Source of the DNA: CAVTRI01 sp963737075
GTDB taxonomy: Bacteria > Actinomycetota > Acidimicrobiia > Acidimicrobiales > Palsa-688
Assembly (NCBI GenBank): GCA_963737075.1
Contig: CAVTRI010000001.1
Coordinates: forward strand, 1,426,001-1,490,000
Direction of reading: 5' to 3'
DNA length: 64,000 bases
Shown: one piece after another, positions 36,953 through 48,222 of the stretch
How the letters are laid out: each line of letters begins with the position of its first letter
How positions within the stretch are numbered: the stretch's first letter is position 1
Notes under the pieces: model-generated
Database searches by the model: none
Told to the model about the DNA's origin: nothing
What the model saw: the letters and a program-made list of their open reading frames with translations, nothing else
Position numbers and translations under genes: made by a program

Positions 36953-37733
36953 GGAGTCTGTTACAACCAATCGAAGTAACGCCGATTGGCGGGCCGGTCA
37001 TTTCTGCCGACCTCCCTGTGTCGCCACAGGGTCCGGACCATCTCTTCAACTACGGGCCGATTGGCTCCGAGTTGGTCGGCGTATGGTCTCTGAGGATTCT
37101 CAGGACTTTTGGACGGCTTGCGCTGATTCATTGTCTCTGCGATCGCTCCGATCTCGATCAGGCCAGACACCGACAAGTGTCTACCCTGCTCCATGAGACT
37201 GATCACCTTCGCGAACTTCTCGAAGTTGTATCGCTTCGAAGTCCGTAAGGGATTTTGCTGAAAATACGGCACGATAACGTCCCGTAAGTCGGCGAACCTT
37301 GACACGCAATACCGGAAGAGATCCTCCCGGTGGTTGTCATATCTTCGATTCACATAAACCTTCCCGCATCCGAAGAAACGGACGAGGTGTTCCAGCACAT
37401 CCCGGCTTGAGGCTGACTGTACGACCACAAACTGTGGCTGTACCTGCCAGCGCATAGTCATCGGCGCGTTCTGAAAGATCGGACAGCTGAAGCAGCCCTC
37501 ACCATCTACGAAACCGACGACCCATCCAGTGGTCCAGAGTCTTTCCTGCTGGTTTTCCGCACCTCTCACATTGTTACTGTCATCCATGGCCCAGATGGTA
37601 CGAACCACCTGTGACAGCCATGGATGACGAGTAGTGGAGGATACACCGGGTTTTCCAGCATATAGCCGACTGCTCATCACGCTGTCACCAGCGTGCGGGG
37701 CAGCGCCCCTCTGCCTGCTGAGGGGCATTCCCT
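36953..37733 (-). other. Group I intron at 23S position ~1931 (intron A)
   Basis: 781 nt interrupts CTAAGGT/AGCGAAATT. Core elements on the RNA strand: P (TATGCTGGAAAA, 37648-37662), Q (ACCAGCAGGAAAG, 37541-37557), R (CTCAGAGACCATACG, 37080-37098) and S (GAAGAGATGGTCC, 37035-37047). P pairs with Q (UGCUG/CAGCA) and R with S (ACCAU/AUGGU), giving P4 and P7. A P9-like hairpin with a GCGA tetraloop lies at 37014-37031 and another hairpin at 36968-36990. Position 1931 is a known group I site in organelles and in Thermotoga. AG occurs at both junctions, so boundaries may shift by 1-2 nt. Confidence 0.9.
36961..37587 (-). CDS. LAGLIDADG homing endonuclease of intron A
   Basis: 208 aa from the ATG at 37587. 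A single LAGLIDADG motif (WVVGFVDGEGCF) lies near residue 25, so it should work as a homodimer that cuts intronless 23S genes. The reading frame runs through the intron core: Q encodes ENQQER, R encodes NPQRPYA, and the last 45 residues are encoded over S and the P9 region, ending 8 nt before the 3' splice site. Those parts are set by RNA structure and may not be needed for nuclease function. No stop or frameshift breaks it, so it may be active. Confidence 0.88.
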   Translation of the reverse strand: MDDSNNVRGAENQQERLWTTGWVVGFVDGEGCFSCPIFQNAPMTMRWQVQPQFVVVQSASSRDVLEHLVRFFGCGKVYVNRRYDNHREDLFRYCVSRFADLRDVIVPYFQQNPLRTSKRYNFEKFAKVISLMEQGRHLSVSGLIEIGAIAETMNQRKPSKSPENPQRPYADQLGANRPVVEEMVRTLWRHREVGRNDRPANRRYFDWL

Positions 37734-37753
37734 ACCTTAGGACCGTTATAGTT
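37734..37753 (-). other. 20-nt 23S micro-exon between the two introns
   Basis: AACTATAACGGTCCTAAGGT corresponds to E. coli 1912-1931. It holds most of the helix 69 loop with the pseudouridine positions 1915 and 1917. Both flanking introns must be removed for this piece to join the ribosome. Confidence 0.9.
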
Positions 37754-38490
37754 CACGGGTCTCCTCATATCGCTATGAGGCGTGGACCATATCTTCATCC
37801 CTCTGCTTCAAAGAGGGAGCCTTGCGTATGGCCTCTGAGGATTCCACGCCCGCACCGCAGCGAGGAGTTGCTCGTCGCTGCGTCGCCGCTTGCCGCCGCG
37901 GTTCATCGGAGCCCTCACCTGGAGGATCTCCTCAAAACCGTGACAAGTCAAGTGGCAACCTGACTGGATGAGACTAGTGATGATTGTGAACCGCTCGAGA
38001 TCCTGGCGTTTAGCGCCGCGCAACGGAAAGCGCTCAAAGAACGGAAAGATCCGCTCGATGAGTTCGGGCACCGTTGTGACCTCGTAGTAGTACACGCCGT
38101 CGCCTCGTCCCCGCACCGTCCCGACTCCGAAGACGGATCGAAGGAGATTGGGCTCCACCGACCCGACTTGCGAGACGTTGAAGGAGAGCGAGATGCGATA
38201 TGGCAGACGACCACCACTACGCAGCCGACGGATGGGCACGTTGAAGCTGCCTTCACCATCGACAAACCCCGCCACCCAGTTGCCCAGGTCGACGGGGAGA
38301 GCATCCAGCCATTGTGCGGAACTTGGTCTTTCCTGCTGATTGTCCGCACCGGACGGATTATCACTGCTCATGCTCACACCCTAAGAAGCGGGTGTGACCA
38401 CGAACGAGTACCGCCGGATTCTCGGAGTTTCCAGCATATAGCAAGGTTTGATCCAGTTCGTTGCCGAACTGGAGCCGCAACGTTTGTCTT
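37754..38490 (-). other. Group I intron at 23S position ~1911 (intron B)
   Basis: 737 nt interrupts GGCCGT/AACTATAACGG. The exon ends in U and the intron ends in G, as group I splicing requires. Core elements: P (TATGCTGGAAACTC, 38426-38439), Q (AATCAGCAGGAAAG, 38328-38344), R (CTCAGAGGCCATACG, 37825-37843) and S (GAAGATATGGTCC, 37781-37796). P7 pairs CCAU with AUGG. A 7-bp hairpin with GCGA tetraloop sits at 37763-37780. The core is nearly the same as intron A, so the two are related, while the endonucleases have diverged. Confidence 0.9.
37808..38371 (-). CDS. LAGLIDADG homing endonuclease of intron B
   Basis: 187 aa from the ATG at 38371; a GTG two codons upstream is an alternative. One LAGLIDADG motif (WVAGFVDGEGSF) is near residue 35, followed by the beta-strand/helix pattern of single-motif enzymes (RISLSFNVSQVGS, then ERIFPFFERFPLRG). 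As in intron A, Q encodes DNQQER and R encodes NPQRPYA, so the ends of the protein are overprinted on the ribozyme core. Identity to the intron A enzyme is low outside these parts, so each probably recognises its own site. Confidence 0.88.
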   Translation of the reverse strand: MSSDNPSGADNQQERPSSAQWLDALPVDLGNWVAGFVDGEGSFNVPIRRLRSGGRLPYRISLSFNVSQVGSVEPNLLRSVFGVGTVRGRGDGVYYYEVTTVPELIERIFPFFERFPLRGAKRQDLERFTIITSLIQSGCHLTCHGFEEILQVRAPMNRGGKRRRSDEQLLAAVRAWNPQRPYARLPL

Positions 38491-39347
38491 ACGGCCGCCG
38501 TTTACCGGGGCTTAGGTTCAGAGCTTCGCCCTTGCGGGCTAACCCTTCCCCGTAACCTTCCGGCACCGGGCAGGCGTCACAGCGTATACATCGTCTTGCG
38601 ACTTCGCACGCTGCTGTGTTTTTAGTAAACAGTCGCTTTCCCCTGGTCTCTGCGGCCCCATCGAGCTCCGGACGCGAAGTCCTTCACCCTACCGAGGCCC
38701 TCCTTCTCCCGAAGTTACGGAGGTATTTTGCCGAGTTCCTTAACCACAGTTCTCTCGATCGCCTTGGTATTCTCTACCCGCCCACCTGAGTTGGTTTGGG
38801 GTACGGGCACCGTGCCAACTAACGACGACGTCTTTTCTTGGCAGCATGGGATCAGTGACTTCGTCTGAAACGACTCGGCATCGCGTCTCAGGCGTATGAG
38901 GTCCGGATTTGCCTGGCCCTCGCCCTACTCGCTTACCCCCACTCGACCAACGGTGGGGTTCACCTACCCTTCTGCGTCCTGCCTTCGCTGCCCTCCTCGG
39001 GTGGTTCGGTTCGCCCGAAGGCAGCCCCTTAGTACCCCGATTTGGGATTGGCGCGGACACGGTGGTACCGGAATATCAACCGGTTGTGCATCGACTACGC
39101 CTTTCGGCCTCGCCTTAGCTCCCGACTTACCCTGGGAGGATTAGCCTTCCCCAGGAACCCTTGGGCTTCCGGCGGAGGGGTTTCTCACCCCTCTCTCGCT
39201 ACTCATGCCAGCATTCTCACTCGAACTCGCTCCACAACGGTTCACACCGCCGCTTCGCGGCAAGCTCGACGCTCCCCTACCACCCCGCTTGCGCGAGGTC
39301 CGCGGCTTCGGCTCGGAACTTGAGCCCCGTTACATTGTCCGCGCGGG

Positions 39348-39423
<76 letters not shown>

Positions 39424-39995
39424 ATCCCACATCGTTTCCCACTTAGTTCCGAATTAGGGGCCTTAGCCGGCGATCTGGGCTGTTTCCCTTTCGACCAACG
39501 AAGCTCATCCCCCGTGGTCTCACTGCCGGGCTCTGGAGCATCGGCATTCGGAGTTTGGTTGGGGTCAGTAAGCTTGTAGGCCCCCTAGCCCATCCAGTGC
39601 TCTACCTCCGATGCTGAACGCCCGACGCTGCACCTAAATGCATTTCGGGGAGAACCAGCTATCACCGAGTTTGCTTGGCCTTTCACCCCTATCCACAGGT
39701 CATCCCCCCTGTTTTCAACCAGGGTGGGTTCGGCCCTCCACGGAGTCTTACCCCCGCTTCAGCCTGCCCATGGATAGATCACTCGGCTTCGGGTCTACCG
39801 CGCGCGACTGATCGCCCTATTCAGACTCGCTTTCGCTCCGGCTCCCCCTCACGGGTTAACCTTGCCACACACGGTAACTCGCTGGCTCATTCTTCAAAAG
39901 GCACGCCATTGCGGCCGACACTCGAAGTGTCGACGACGCTCTGACTGTTTGTAAACCAACGGTTTCAGGTACTCTTTCACTCCCCTCCCGGGGTG

Positions 39996-40037
<42 letters not shown>

Positions 40038-40560
40038 CTGTGAGTACTTAGCCTTACGAAGTGGTCTTCGCAGATTCACGCCGACTTTCACGGATCCGGC
40101 GCTACTCGGGTGCCGAGGCGGAGACTGCTACCTTTCGCATACGGGACTCTTACCCTCTGCGGTGCGACGTTCCAAAACGCTTCTGCTAGATAGCAGCTTT
40201 GTAACTCCGTGGAGAGTCTGGTGCCTCTCCTCCTCGGTCCCACGACCCCGATCCGGCAACGCCACCAGGCTATTGCACCGGCTCGGTTTAGGCTCTTCCC
40301 GTTTCGCTCGCCGCTACTCAGGGAGTCGCTGTTGCTTTCCTTTCCTCAGGGTACTGAGATGTTTCAATTCCCCTGGTTCCCTCTACCGGCCCTATGTGTT
40401 CAGGCCGGAGTGCTGCAGTGTTACCTGCAGCGGGTTTCCCCATTCGGATATCCACGGATCAAAGCTTGGTAGGCAGCTCCCCGTGGCTTATCGCAGCCAC
40501 CCACGTCCTTCTTCGGCTTCAGGCGCCAAGGCATCCACCGTTGGCTCTTTGTAGCTTGGA

Positions 40561-42360
<1,800 letters not shown>

Positions 42361-42540
42361 GAATCTCTCGTCCACCGGAACCGGTGGGCGGGCGATCGGG
42401 AGAGTCAGGGTCGCCTTCCGAAGAAGACGCCCGGACTGGCACCGGACGGTTCGTTGTCCGTCTAGTGCTATACGAGGTTGACGTACCGACGCCGGGATGG
42501 CGCAGGCACGCCCGCACTAGCTTTTGGCTTCCTCTGTTCC

Positions 42541-42554
42541 GTTTTCAAGGAGCA
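42541..42554 (-). promoter_or_regulatory. boxA-like antitermination element in the rRNA leader
   Basis: TGCTCCTTGAAAAC closely matches the NusB/NusE boxA consensus TGCTCTTTGAAAA and lies between the promoter and the 16S gene, where boxA is expected. Confidence 0.7.
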
Positions 42555-42680
42555 CCGCAGAGAGGCACACGCGACTCGGATGAGTCGGAGGTGGGCACTC
42601 GCTTCGGCCCGCGGTCAGCGCTTGCCGCGGGGACCGCCAGGCTACCCGGAAATCGCAAGGTGCGCTCCGAGCGGCTTCCC

Positions 42681-42710
42681 AGCATACGACATGGGAAGCG
42701 TTCATGTCAA
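42681..42710 (-). promoter_or_regulatory. rRNA operon promoter
   Basis: TTGACA (42710-42705) and TATGCT (42686-42681) are separated by 18 bp, the best sigma-70-type promoter in the window. It lies about 320 bp upstream of the mature 16S 5' end. Confidence 0.8.
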
Positions 42711-42958
42711 CCCCGAGTTGGCCTCTCCGAGCGCTTCCCTGGGGCGGACTTACGCTAGCCGCCGGTCGACAACGGCGCCACCCGCCGACGACGGCCGGGA
42801 TTGGCAACTGCGTGGGTATGGGTAGACGTGCAGATGGGCGGGTCAGAGCCGTCGCACAATGTCGGCACGATGACTATTTTGGTTGTCTGTCGCGCCGTTT
42901 GGGAGCATATGGTGCGGTCGCGAACGTGCGTGGGGTTGATCGGGATCGGTTGTAGTTG

Positions 42959-44139
42959 ATGCCGCCGTCGCTGGCGGATTGGCTGCCGGAGGATCATCTC
43001 GCCTGGTTGGTGCTCGATGTGGTGGCCGAACTGGACCTGTCGGCGTTTTGCGCCGATCTCCGGGAGGACGGCCGGGGCGGGGCGTCATAAGACCCGGCGG
43101 TGATCTTGGCGGTGCTCATCTACGCCTGTTGCGTGGGTGAGCGCTCCTCGCGGCGGATCGAGCGGTGTCTCGTGGATGACGTGGCGTTCCGGGTGGTGGG
43201 GGCGAATCAGCAGCCCGATCACGCCACGCTGGCCCGCTTTCGGGCTCGCCATCAAGCGGCGATCGCCGGGTTGTTCGCCCAGGTGCTGGCGTTGTGTTGT
43301 ATCGGAGGGGCTGGTGGCTAGGGGGTGGTGTCGATCGACTCGACCAAGGTCGAGGCCAACGCGTCGGCGTGGTCGAATCGCACCCGCCAGCAGCTCGCGG
43401 CGGAGGTCCTGGCCGAGGCGGACCGCATCGACACGGCCGAAGACGCCCAGATCGGTGCGCGCCGGGGCGGGGAACTCCCCCGCCGGTGGGCTCGACGCCG
43501 GGATCGGCGACCCCGTCTGGCCGAGGCGTTGCGTCAACTCGAGGTACAGAGGGCGTCGGACTGGGAGAGCTGCCAGGCCCAGCGGGGCAGCCAAGGAGAA
43601 GGCCACCGGTCGGCGTCTGCGGGGGCGCAAGCCCCGGCCGCAGAGCAAGAAAGCCAAGCACAGGCGGACACGACCGATCCCGACAGCCGGATGCTCCGAG
43701 CCCGCAACCGATTCGTGCAGGGCTACAGCGCCCAGGCTGCCATCTCCGAGAACCAGAGTGATCGTGGCCGCCGAGTTGACCCACGCCGCCAACGACTCCA
43801 CCATATTCGCCCCGCTGGTCCAAGCGACGGAGACGAACCCGGCTGCCGCCGGCCAAGAAACGCCCGTCGCCGCCTCGCGGCGGACGCCCGCTACTGGAGC
43901 GTCCCCAACGCGACCTTGGACACCGACGCCGAGATCCTCATAGCCCCCATGCCCGCCACGCAAGGGATCACCGACCCCCACGACCCCCCGGCTCATCGCC
44001 GCAACCACCTTCGGCATCATCAAAGCCAGCCTTCGCTTCCGGCGTTTCGCCCGCCGCGGCCAACAGGCCGTCCTCAGCGAATGGCGCCCCGTCTGTTCAG
44101 TCCACAACCCTGCTGAAGCTCCCCAGCGCCGCCGGATGA
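42959..44139 (+). pseudogene. Decayed IS1182-like transposase
   Basis: Fragments in order match an IS1182/DUF772-type transposase: MPPSLADWLPEDHLAWLVLD, then YACCVGERSSRRIERC, GVVSIDSTKVEANAS, NRFVQGYSAQAAISENQ, VIVAAELTHAANDS and finally FRRFARRGQQAVLSEWR with HNPAEAP. The frame is broken by a stop at 43088, another at 43319, and frameshifts near 43600, 43760 and 43860. It is therefore inactive. Terminal inverted repeats were not found with confidence. It lies directly upstream of the rRNA promoter. Confidence 0.85.
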
Positions 44140-44416
44140 ACCGCCCAACCCACCACCCCACACCAAACAACACACACAGCAGGAAAGAACTGGCCCCAAA
44201 GCCTCAATAGGCACATAAGGCCCAGCAGAACCGTTGCCTAGGGGAATCCTTCGGGCAGCCCGTGCAATCGCCGCTCGGATTGAAGTGAGTCGTGCCCTGG
44301 ACTGATTCGACGGCGACGGTCGTTTTGACCGTGCAGCCAGCCGGCGGGGCGCGGGGGCGCACGGGCGGGGGGCCTGCGGGTTTCGGGTTCGGGGGCTTCC
44401 CGGCGCCGAGCCGTGG
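44140..44416. other. Spacer with no recognisable gene
   Basis: 277 bp between two relics. The frames here read as Gly/Pro/Arg-rich sequence on both strands, with no motif seen. Confidence 0.4.
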
Positions 44417-45120
44417 ATGCAGCCGCAAGACCTCGACGCCTCGGTCCTCGAGGTGGTGGCCAGGCGGGCCGCTGCCGATCGTCGACCGTCCCGTGTTGAC
44501 TCGACGTCTTCGGACCTCGCCCTGCTGAACGGGCTCGACTGCGGGCGCCGGCGCCCCGAGGGCCTGGTCCGCTACTTCTTGCCGGTGGTCCCGGCCGACC
44601 CCGACCTGCTGCACCCGTATGTGGCGCCGGCGCCGCCCTGGCGTGGCAATGGCGGGGTTGCGAGGCGTTGCGCGCGGGGCGTGTTCGCCACCCCGCCGGG
44701 GGCGGTGTTGTTGTTCGGCCAGAAGGGGTCGGGCAAGAGCACGACGCAGGCGTGGCTGGCCCAGCATCGGGCGGTGGCGGTGATCGCCGACGATCTCTCC
44801 GTCATCGCAGACGGCCGGGTCATGCCGGGACCCCGCTGCATCGATCTGCGAACCACCCCGGCGTGGCCCGGGGTGCGGTGCGCGACGGCCGGCGGGTCCG
44901 GGACGGCCTGCCCGACGCTCCGCCGCCGCTGCGGCCGGCGGGGGCGGCGACGCTCGCCTTTGGCGACACGGTGGCGATAGCCGCCGTCCCAACCGGGGAG
45001 CCCCTGTCGATGTTCGTCCGCCGGCGGACCTACCCGGAGCTTGGCGATGACGGTGTGACGCCGCTCGATCTGGCCGCCGGTCCGACGTGCACGGTTGTCC
45101 GGCCGCGCGACCCCTGGGCG
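44417..45120 (+). pseudogene. HPr-kinase-like P-loop protein, frameshifted relic
   Basis: The first frame reads GAVLLFGQKGSGKSTTQAWL (Walker A), VIADDLSVIADGRVMPGPR and IDLRTTPAWPG, the pattern of small HprK-like kinases found with lasso-peptide and similar clusters. After about 44875 the match moves to another frame: VRDGRRVRDGLPDAPPPL then GDTVAIAAVPTG. One inserted or deleted base in the CCCGGGG run explains this. No peptide precursor or maturation gene is beside it. Family assignment is by motif only. Confidence 0.5.
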
Positions 45121-45566
45121 TTTGGCTGCGGTGTCCGACGCGTGGCTCGGCTGGTTCTGCTGAGCAGACAGCCAGGGATCCTGGAGGAGGGTGGCGGCGC
45201 AGAAGGGACGGCTCGGCAGCCCAACGCTGCGGAGGCGGCGATATTCACCCAGCTCGCCGTCGACGCATGTGGCATCCCAAGTTGCGGCGAAAGCCCGGGC
45301 GCGCGGTCCCCAAAAGGACCCGTCGAATATGTCTTGGACCGGCGGGCGAAAATCGGGCCGCCAACAGATCGCCGAACTGGCTCCGGGCACCCCGCCGTGG
45401 CCCAACACCGCCAAACTTATGGCCTGCCCCGGGCCAACCGGGCCGGTGATCCCTCGAGGCCGCTACGGGTGTCGAGCACCCGGGCCGGGGTCAGGGGGAC
45501 GCGGCGTCGCCCGGTAAGGGAGCCCACCGCGTGCGGCAACCTTCTCTACCGGTGAATCAAGAGGCG
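45121..45566. other. Spacer with no recognisable gene
   Basis: 446 bp between the HprK-like relic and the secreted beta-helix gene. Open frames on both strands give no known motif and I could not decide that any is coding. Confidence 0.4.
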
Positions 45567-47504
45567 TTATCCGACGAAGAAGATCTGATTAAGTGAGCTG
45601 ACGATCCACGGGTTGCCGCTGGGGTTGACGGCGATCCTGACCGCCCCGCCCGCAATCGGGCTCCATGTGCTGCCCGTGAAATGCCAGAGACCGAAGCCGC
45701 CGGGCATCGGGTTGGTGCCCACGATCCAGGCGGAGCCGTGGGCGCCGACGCCGATATCATTCGCCGAGCCCGGTAGGAGCATGAATCCCGTCCCGTTCGA
45801 GCGGAAAATCTGGTGGAGGGAGTTGACGATCCACGGGTTGCCGTTCTGGTTGACGGCGATGTCGACTGCCCCGCCCGCAACCGGGCTCCATGTGCTGCCC
45901 GTGAAATGCCAGAGACCGAAGCCGCCGGGCATCGGGTTGGTGCCCACGATCCAAACGGAGCCGTCGGCGCCGACGCCGACATCATTCGCCGAGCCCGGTT
46001 CGAGGACGAATCCCGCCCCGTTAAAGCGGAAAATCTGGTGGAGCGAGTTGACGATCCACGGGTGCCCGTTCTGGTCGACGGCGATCCTGACCGCCCCGCC
46101 CGCAACGGGGCTCCAGGTGGTGCCCGTGAAATGCCAGAGACCGAAGCCGCCGGGCATCGGGTTGGTGCCCACGATCCAAACGGAGCCGTGGGCGCCTACG
46201 CCGACATCCGTCCCTGAGCCCGGCTGGAGGTGAAATCCGAGGGGTGGCGGCAGGCAGATTCCCAGCGGGCTAGCAGTCTGTCCCAGGTTGTCCTGCCAGG
46301 TGTTGTCGGTGCCAGCGGTGCCGTTGCCGGTGGTGACGTCCGCGCAGTCGAGCGTCGCGCTGTTGGACGCCTGGTTCGAAGTGAGCGTGTTCGTGCCCGA
46401 GGCCATGGAGATGCCGTCGATCCCGCTGTTGACGACATGGTTGTTGGCGATTGTCGAACTGCCGAGGGAGCCCGGGCCAACGAAGATCCCATATGTAACC
46501 GACTGTTCGAAGGTGTTGTTCAGGATCTGGAGGTCGCTATTTTCGATGTCGAATGTCCTGACTACGTGGAGCCCTGCTCCGCTATTGACGACGGTGTTGC
46601 CGTCGACGGTTACGCCGGAATCTCCTCCCCCGAGGTAGATCCCGGATCCGCCCATGTTAGTTATCGGGGATCCGACCAGGTTTGTTTCGGAGTTTCCGGA
46701 CACTATGATGGCCGAGCTCCGGATGAGAGCAAAGCCGGCGCTGTTTACTAAGACGTTTCCCGACGCTGTGACATTCGAGACCCGTTGGCCCGGGGCGGGC
46801 GCCAGCAGGACCGATGCAGTGGTTTCGTTGAAGAAGTGGTTGTCGGAAATGACCGTGGGTAGGGAGGACGATGACGTGGTCACAAAGCTGATGCCATTGC
46901 CTGAGCCCGACCCAGGCCTGTTGTTGGTCTGAATGAGGTTGTGTTGTATGGATACCGCGGCGTTGAGTTCGACGACGCCGGCGGTGTTGTTCTGGATGAC
47001 GTTGTTCTTGACTGTAATGCCGGTGCCTCCCGGGATGTAGATTCCGGCATTGAGAGCTCCAGACCCGGTTGCTGGACTCTGGACTGTAAATCCATCTATA
47101 GTTACATTGCTCACACCGCTGGCTTTAACGATTGGGGCGCTGACACCGGTGCCCGTGAGGATCGATTGGGCGGCGGGAGGTGGCAGTACGGCACCCGGGT
47201 CTACCCCGTGTTGTGCCCCTTGGAGGGTCAGCCTCTTGTTGATGAAGACGTCCTCGTTGTAAGTGCCGGGATCGGCACGGAGAGTGTCCCCCGGGTTTGC
47301 GGCGTTCACCGCCGCCTGGATCGTGGCGAACGTCTGTCCGGTATCCAGGTCATGGACCCCGTCCGTCCCCGAGCGAGTCAAAACCTGCGCAGCAGCCAGG
47401 GCATGGGCCGATCCCGACCAAGCCACGGCCAGCACGAGCCCGACGACAAGAAAAACGGAAAGCAATATGCGCCGCACGGGCCCGAACGCAAGAACCGAAG
47501 TCAC
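45567..47504 (-). CDS. Secreted right-handed beta-helix protein with C-terminal tectonin-like repeats
   Basis: 645 aa. Residues 1-38 form a signal peptide (RRILLSVFLVVGLVLAVAWS, cleavage near AHA-LAAA). QTFATIQAAVNAANPGDTL starts a parallel beta-helix of pectate-lyase/NosD type with many N-rich turns (VTIDGFTV, ITVKNNVIQNN, LQILNNTF) to about residue 410. The C-terminus is three near-identical 75-residue units with VGVGAHGSVWIVGTNPMPGG and WHFTGSTWSPVAGGA, resembling tectonin/propeller blades. The GTG start has AAAGGAGG just upstream. It is likely cell-surface or extracellular glycan binding; ligand unknown. Base composition is lower in GC than its neighbours. Confidence 0.75.
   Translation of the reverse strand: MTSVLAFGPVRRILLSVFLVVGLVLAVAWSGSAHALAAAQVLTRSGTDGVHDLDTGQTFATIQAAVNAANPGDTLRADPGTYNEDVFINKRLTLQGAQHGVDPGAVLPPPAAQSILTGTGVSAPIVKASGVSNVTIDGFTVQSPATGSGALNAGIYIPGGTGITVKNNVIQNNTAGVVELNAAVSIQHNLIQTNNRPGSGSGNGISFVTTSSSSLPTVISDNHFFNETTASVLLAPAPGQRVSNVTASGNVLVNSAGFALIRSSAIIVSGNSETNLVGSPITNMGGSGIYLGGGDSGVTVDGNTVVNSGAGLHVVRTFDIENSDLQILNNTFEQSVTYGIFVGPGSLGSSTIANNHVVNSGIDGISMASGTNTLTSNQASNSATLDCADVTTGNGTAGTDNTWQDNLGQTASPLGICLPPPLGFHLQPGSGTDVGVGAHGSVWIVGTNPMPGGFGLWHFTGTTWSPVAGGAVRIAVDQNGHPWIVNSLHQIFRFNGAGFVLEPGSANDVGVGADGSVWIVGTNPMPGGFGLWHFTGSTWSPVAGGAVDIAVNQNGNPWIVNSLHQIFRSNGTGFMLLPGSANDIGVGAHGSAWIVGTNPMPGGFGLWHFTGSTWSPIAGGAVRIAVNPSGNPWIVSSLNQIFFVG
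45570..46244 (-). repeat. Three 225-bp tandem repeats in the beta-helix gene
   Basis: The marker CGGGCATCGGGTTGGTGCCC begins at 45701, 45926 and 46151, an exact 225-bp period. The copies differ at only a few positions, implying recent duplication or gene conversion. Confidence 0.85.
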
Positions 47505-47777
47505 TTCGCCTCCTTTGACTCGCGCGCCCCACCGGCGCGCGTACCGAGGTCACCACGCTCGTGAGGGCCACGCACTGACCGTTCGCCCACGGCCATCAGC
47601 ACCCCCGCCACCATCGCGACGCTAACCCCAAGGCGGAGACCTACCCCAGTGCGTCTCGTACCCACCTCGCCGCGATCGAGCTACCAAGAACCTAGACGCC
47701 GGGCGGCGGTCCGTCAACAACTCTTCCGGGTGCCAGGCTCTCACGAGTTACGGAGTAGGGGCAGGCGTTTGGGGTAT
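47505..47777. other. Spacer upstream of the beta-helix gene
   Basis: 273 bp. It holds the ribosome binding site of the beta-helix gene at 47509-47516. No other element was recognised. Confidence 0.4.
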
Positions 47778-48200
47778 GACGACGACCTCTACCCGGTTCC
47801 CGCACCTGAGAAGTCCGACGCCGCTCTGAAGAGATTCAAGCGTCCGGTCGAAATCCCGATGCTGGTGCTGTCGCTGGTCTTCCTGGTGCTGCTTGCTGCC
47901 CAACTTGGACACGCACCTCTAGGATGCCTGGAAGCACGCCGTCGCGGAGGTCGACATCGTCCTCTGGATGGTCTTCGCTGCCGAGTACGTCATCCGACCG
48001 GCCCTCGGTCCCTACACGCTGCGGTTCGTCTGGAAGAACCCGCTGGGCCCCGTTGTCGTGGCGGTGCCGGGTCTTCCGACCGCTCCGCCTGGCCCGTCTG
48101 CCCCGCCTGGCTGTGTGGGTGCCCTGACTGCCTTAGTGAGTCTATCCCGGCGTCAGCCGGGCCATGTACGCCTGGGTGTTTTCGGGTCTCGCTCGTGCTG
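47778..48200 (+). pseudogene. Voltage-gated ion channel relic (S1-S4 region)
   Basis: RFKRPVEIPMLVLSLVFLVLL in one frame continues as DAWKHAVAEVDIVLWMVF and AAEYVIRPALGPYTLRFVWK in another, then RPLRLARLPRLAV. The order matches the S1 to S4 segments of small bacterial potassium/ion channels, including the Arg-rich S4. Frameshifts near 47920 and 48080 and the absence of a pore region make it a broken gene fragment. Confidence 0.6.
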
Positions 48201-48222
48201 ACGGCCTCGCTAGCTGCCTGAT

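Larger units (their letters stand above)
42361..42958. other. rRNA leader and upstream region
   Basis: 598 bp holding the rRNA leader with boxA and the promoter. Beyond 42711 up to the transposase relic I see no gene; the short frames here encode low-complexity sequence. Confidence 0.6.

Noticed and set aside
36953..38490. Archaeal-type bulge-helix-bulge introns or intervening sequences excised by RNase III
   Set aside because: The inserts have P/Q/R/S group I core elements and P7 pairing, which RNase III intervening sequences and bulge-helix-bulge introns lack.
43085..44173. 362-codon open frame on minus across the transposase relic
   Set aside because: It is antisense to clear transposase fragments and has only low-complexity Arg/Gly-rich sequence.
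44572..45414. 280-codon open frame on minus over the HprK-like relic
   Set aside because: No motif was recognisable, and the plus strand carries the P-loop; I could not support it as a gene.
46230..46751. Plus-strand frames opposite the beta-helix gene
   Set aside because: The minus-strand protein has a signal peptide, a Shine-Dalgarno and coherent repeats; the plus frames are shadows.
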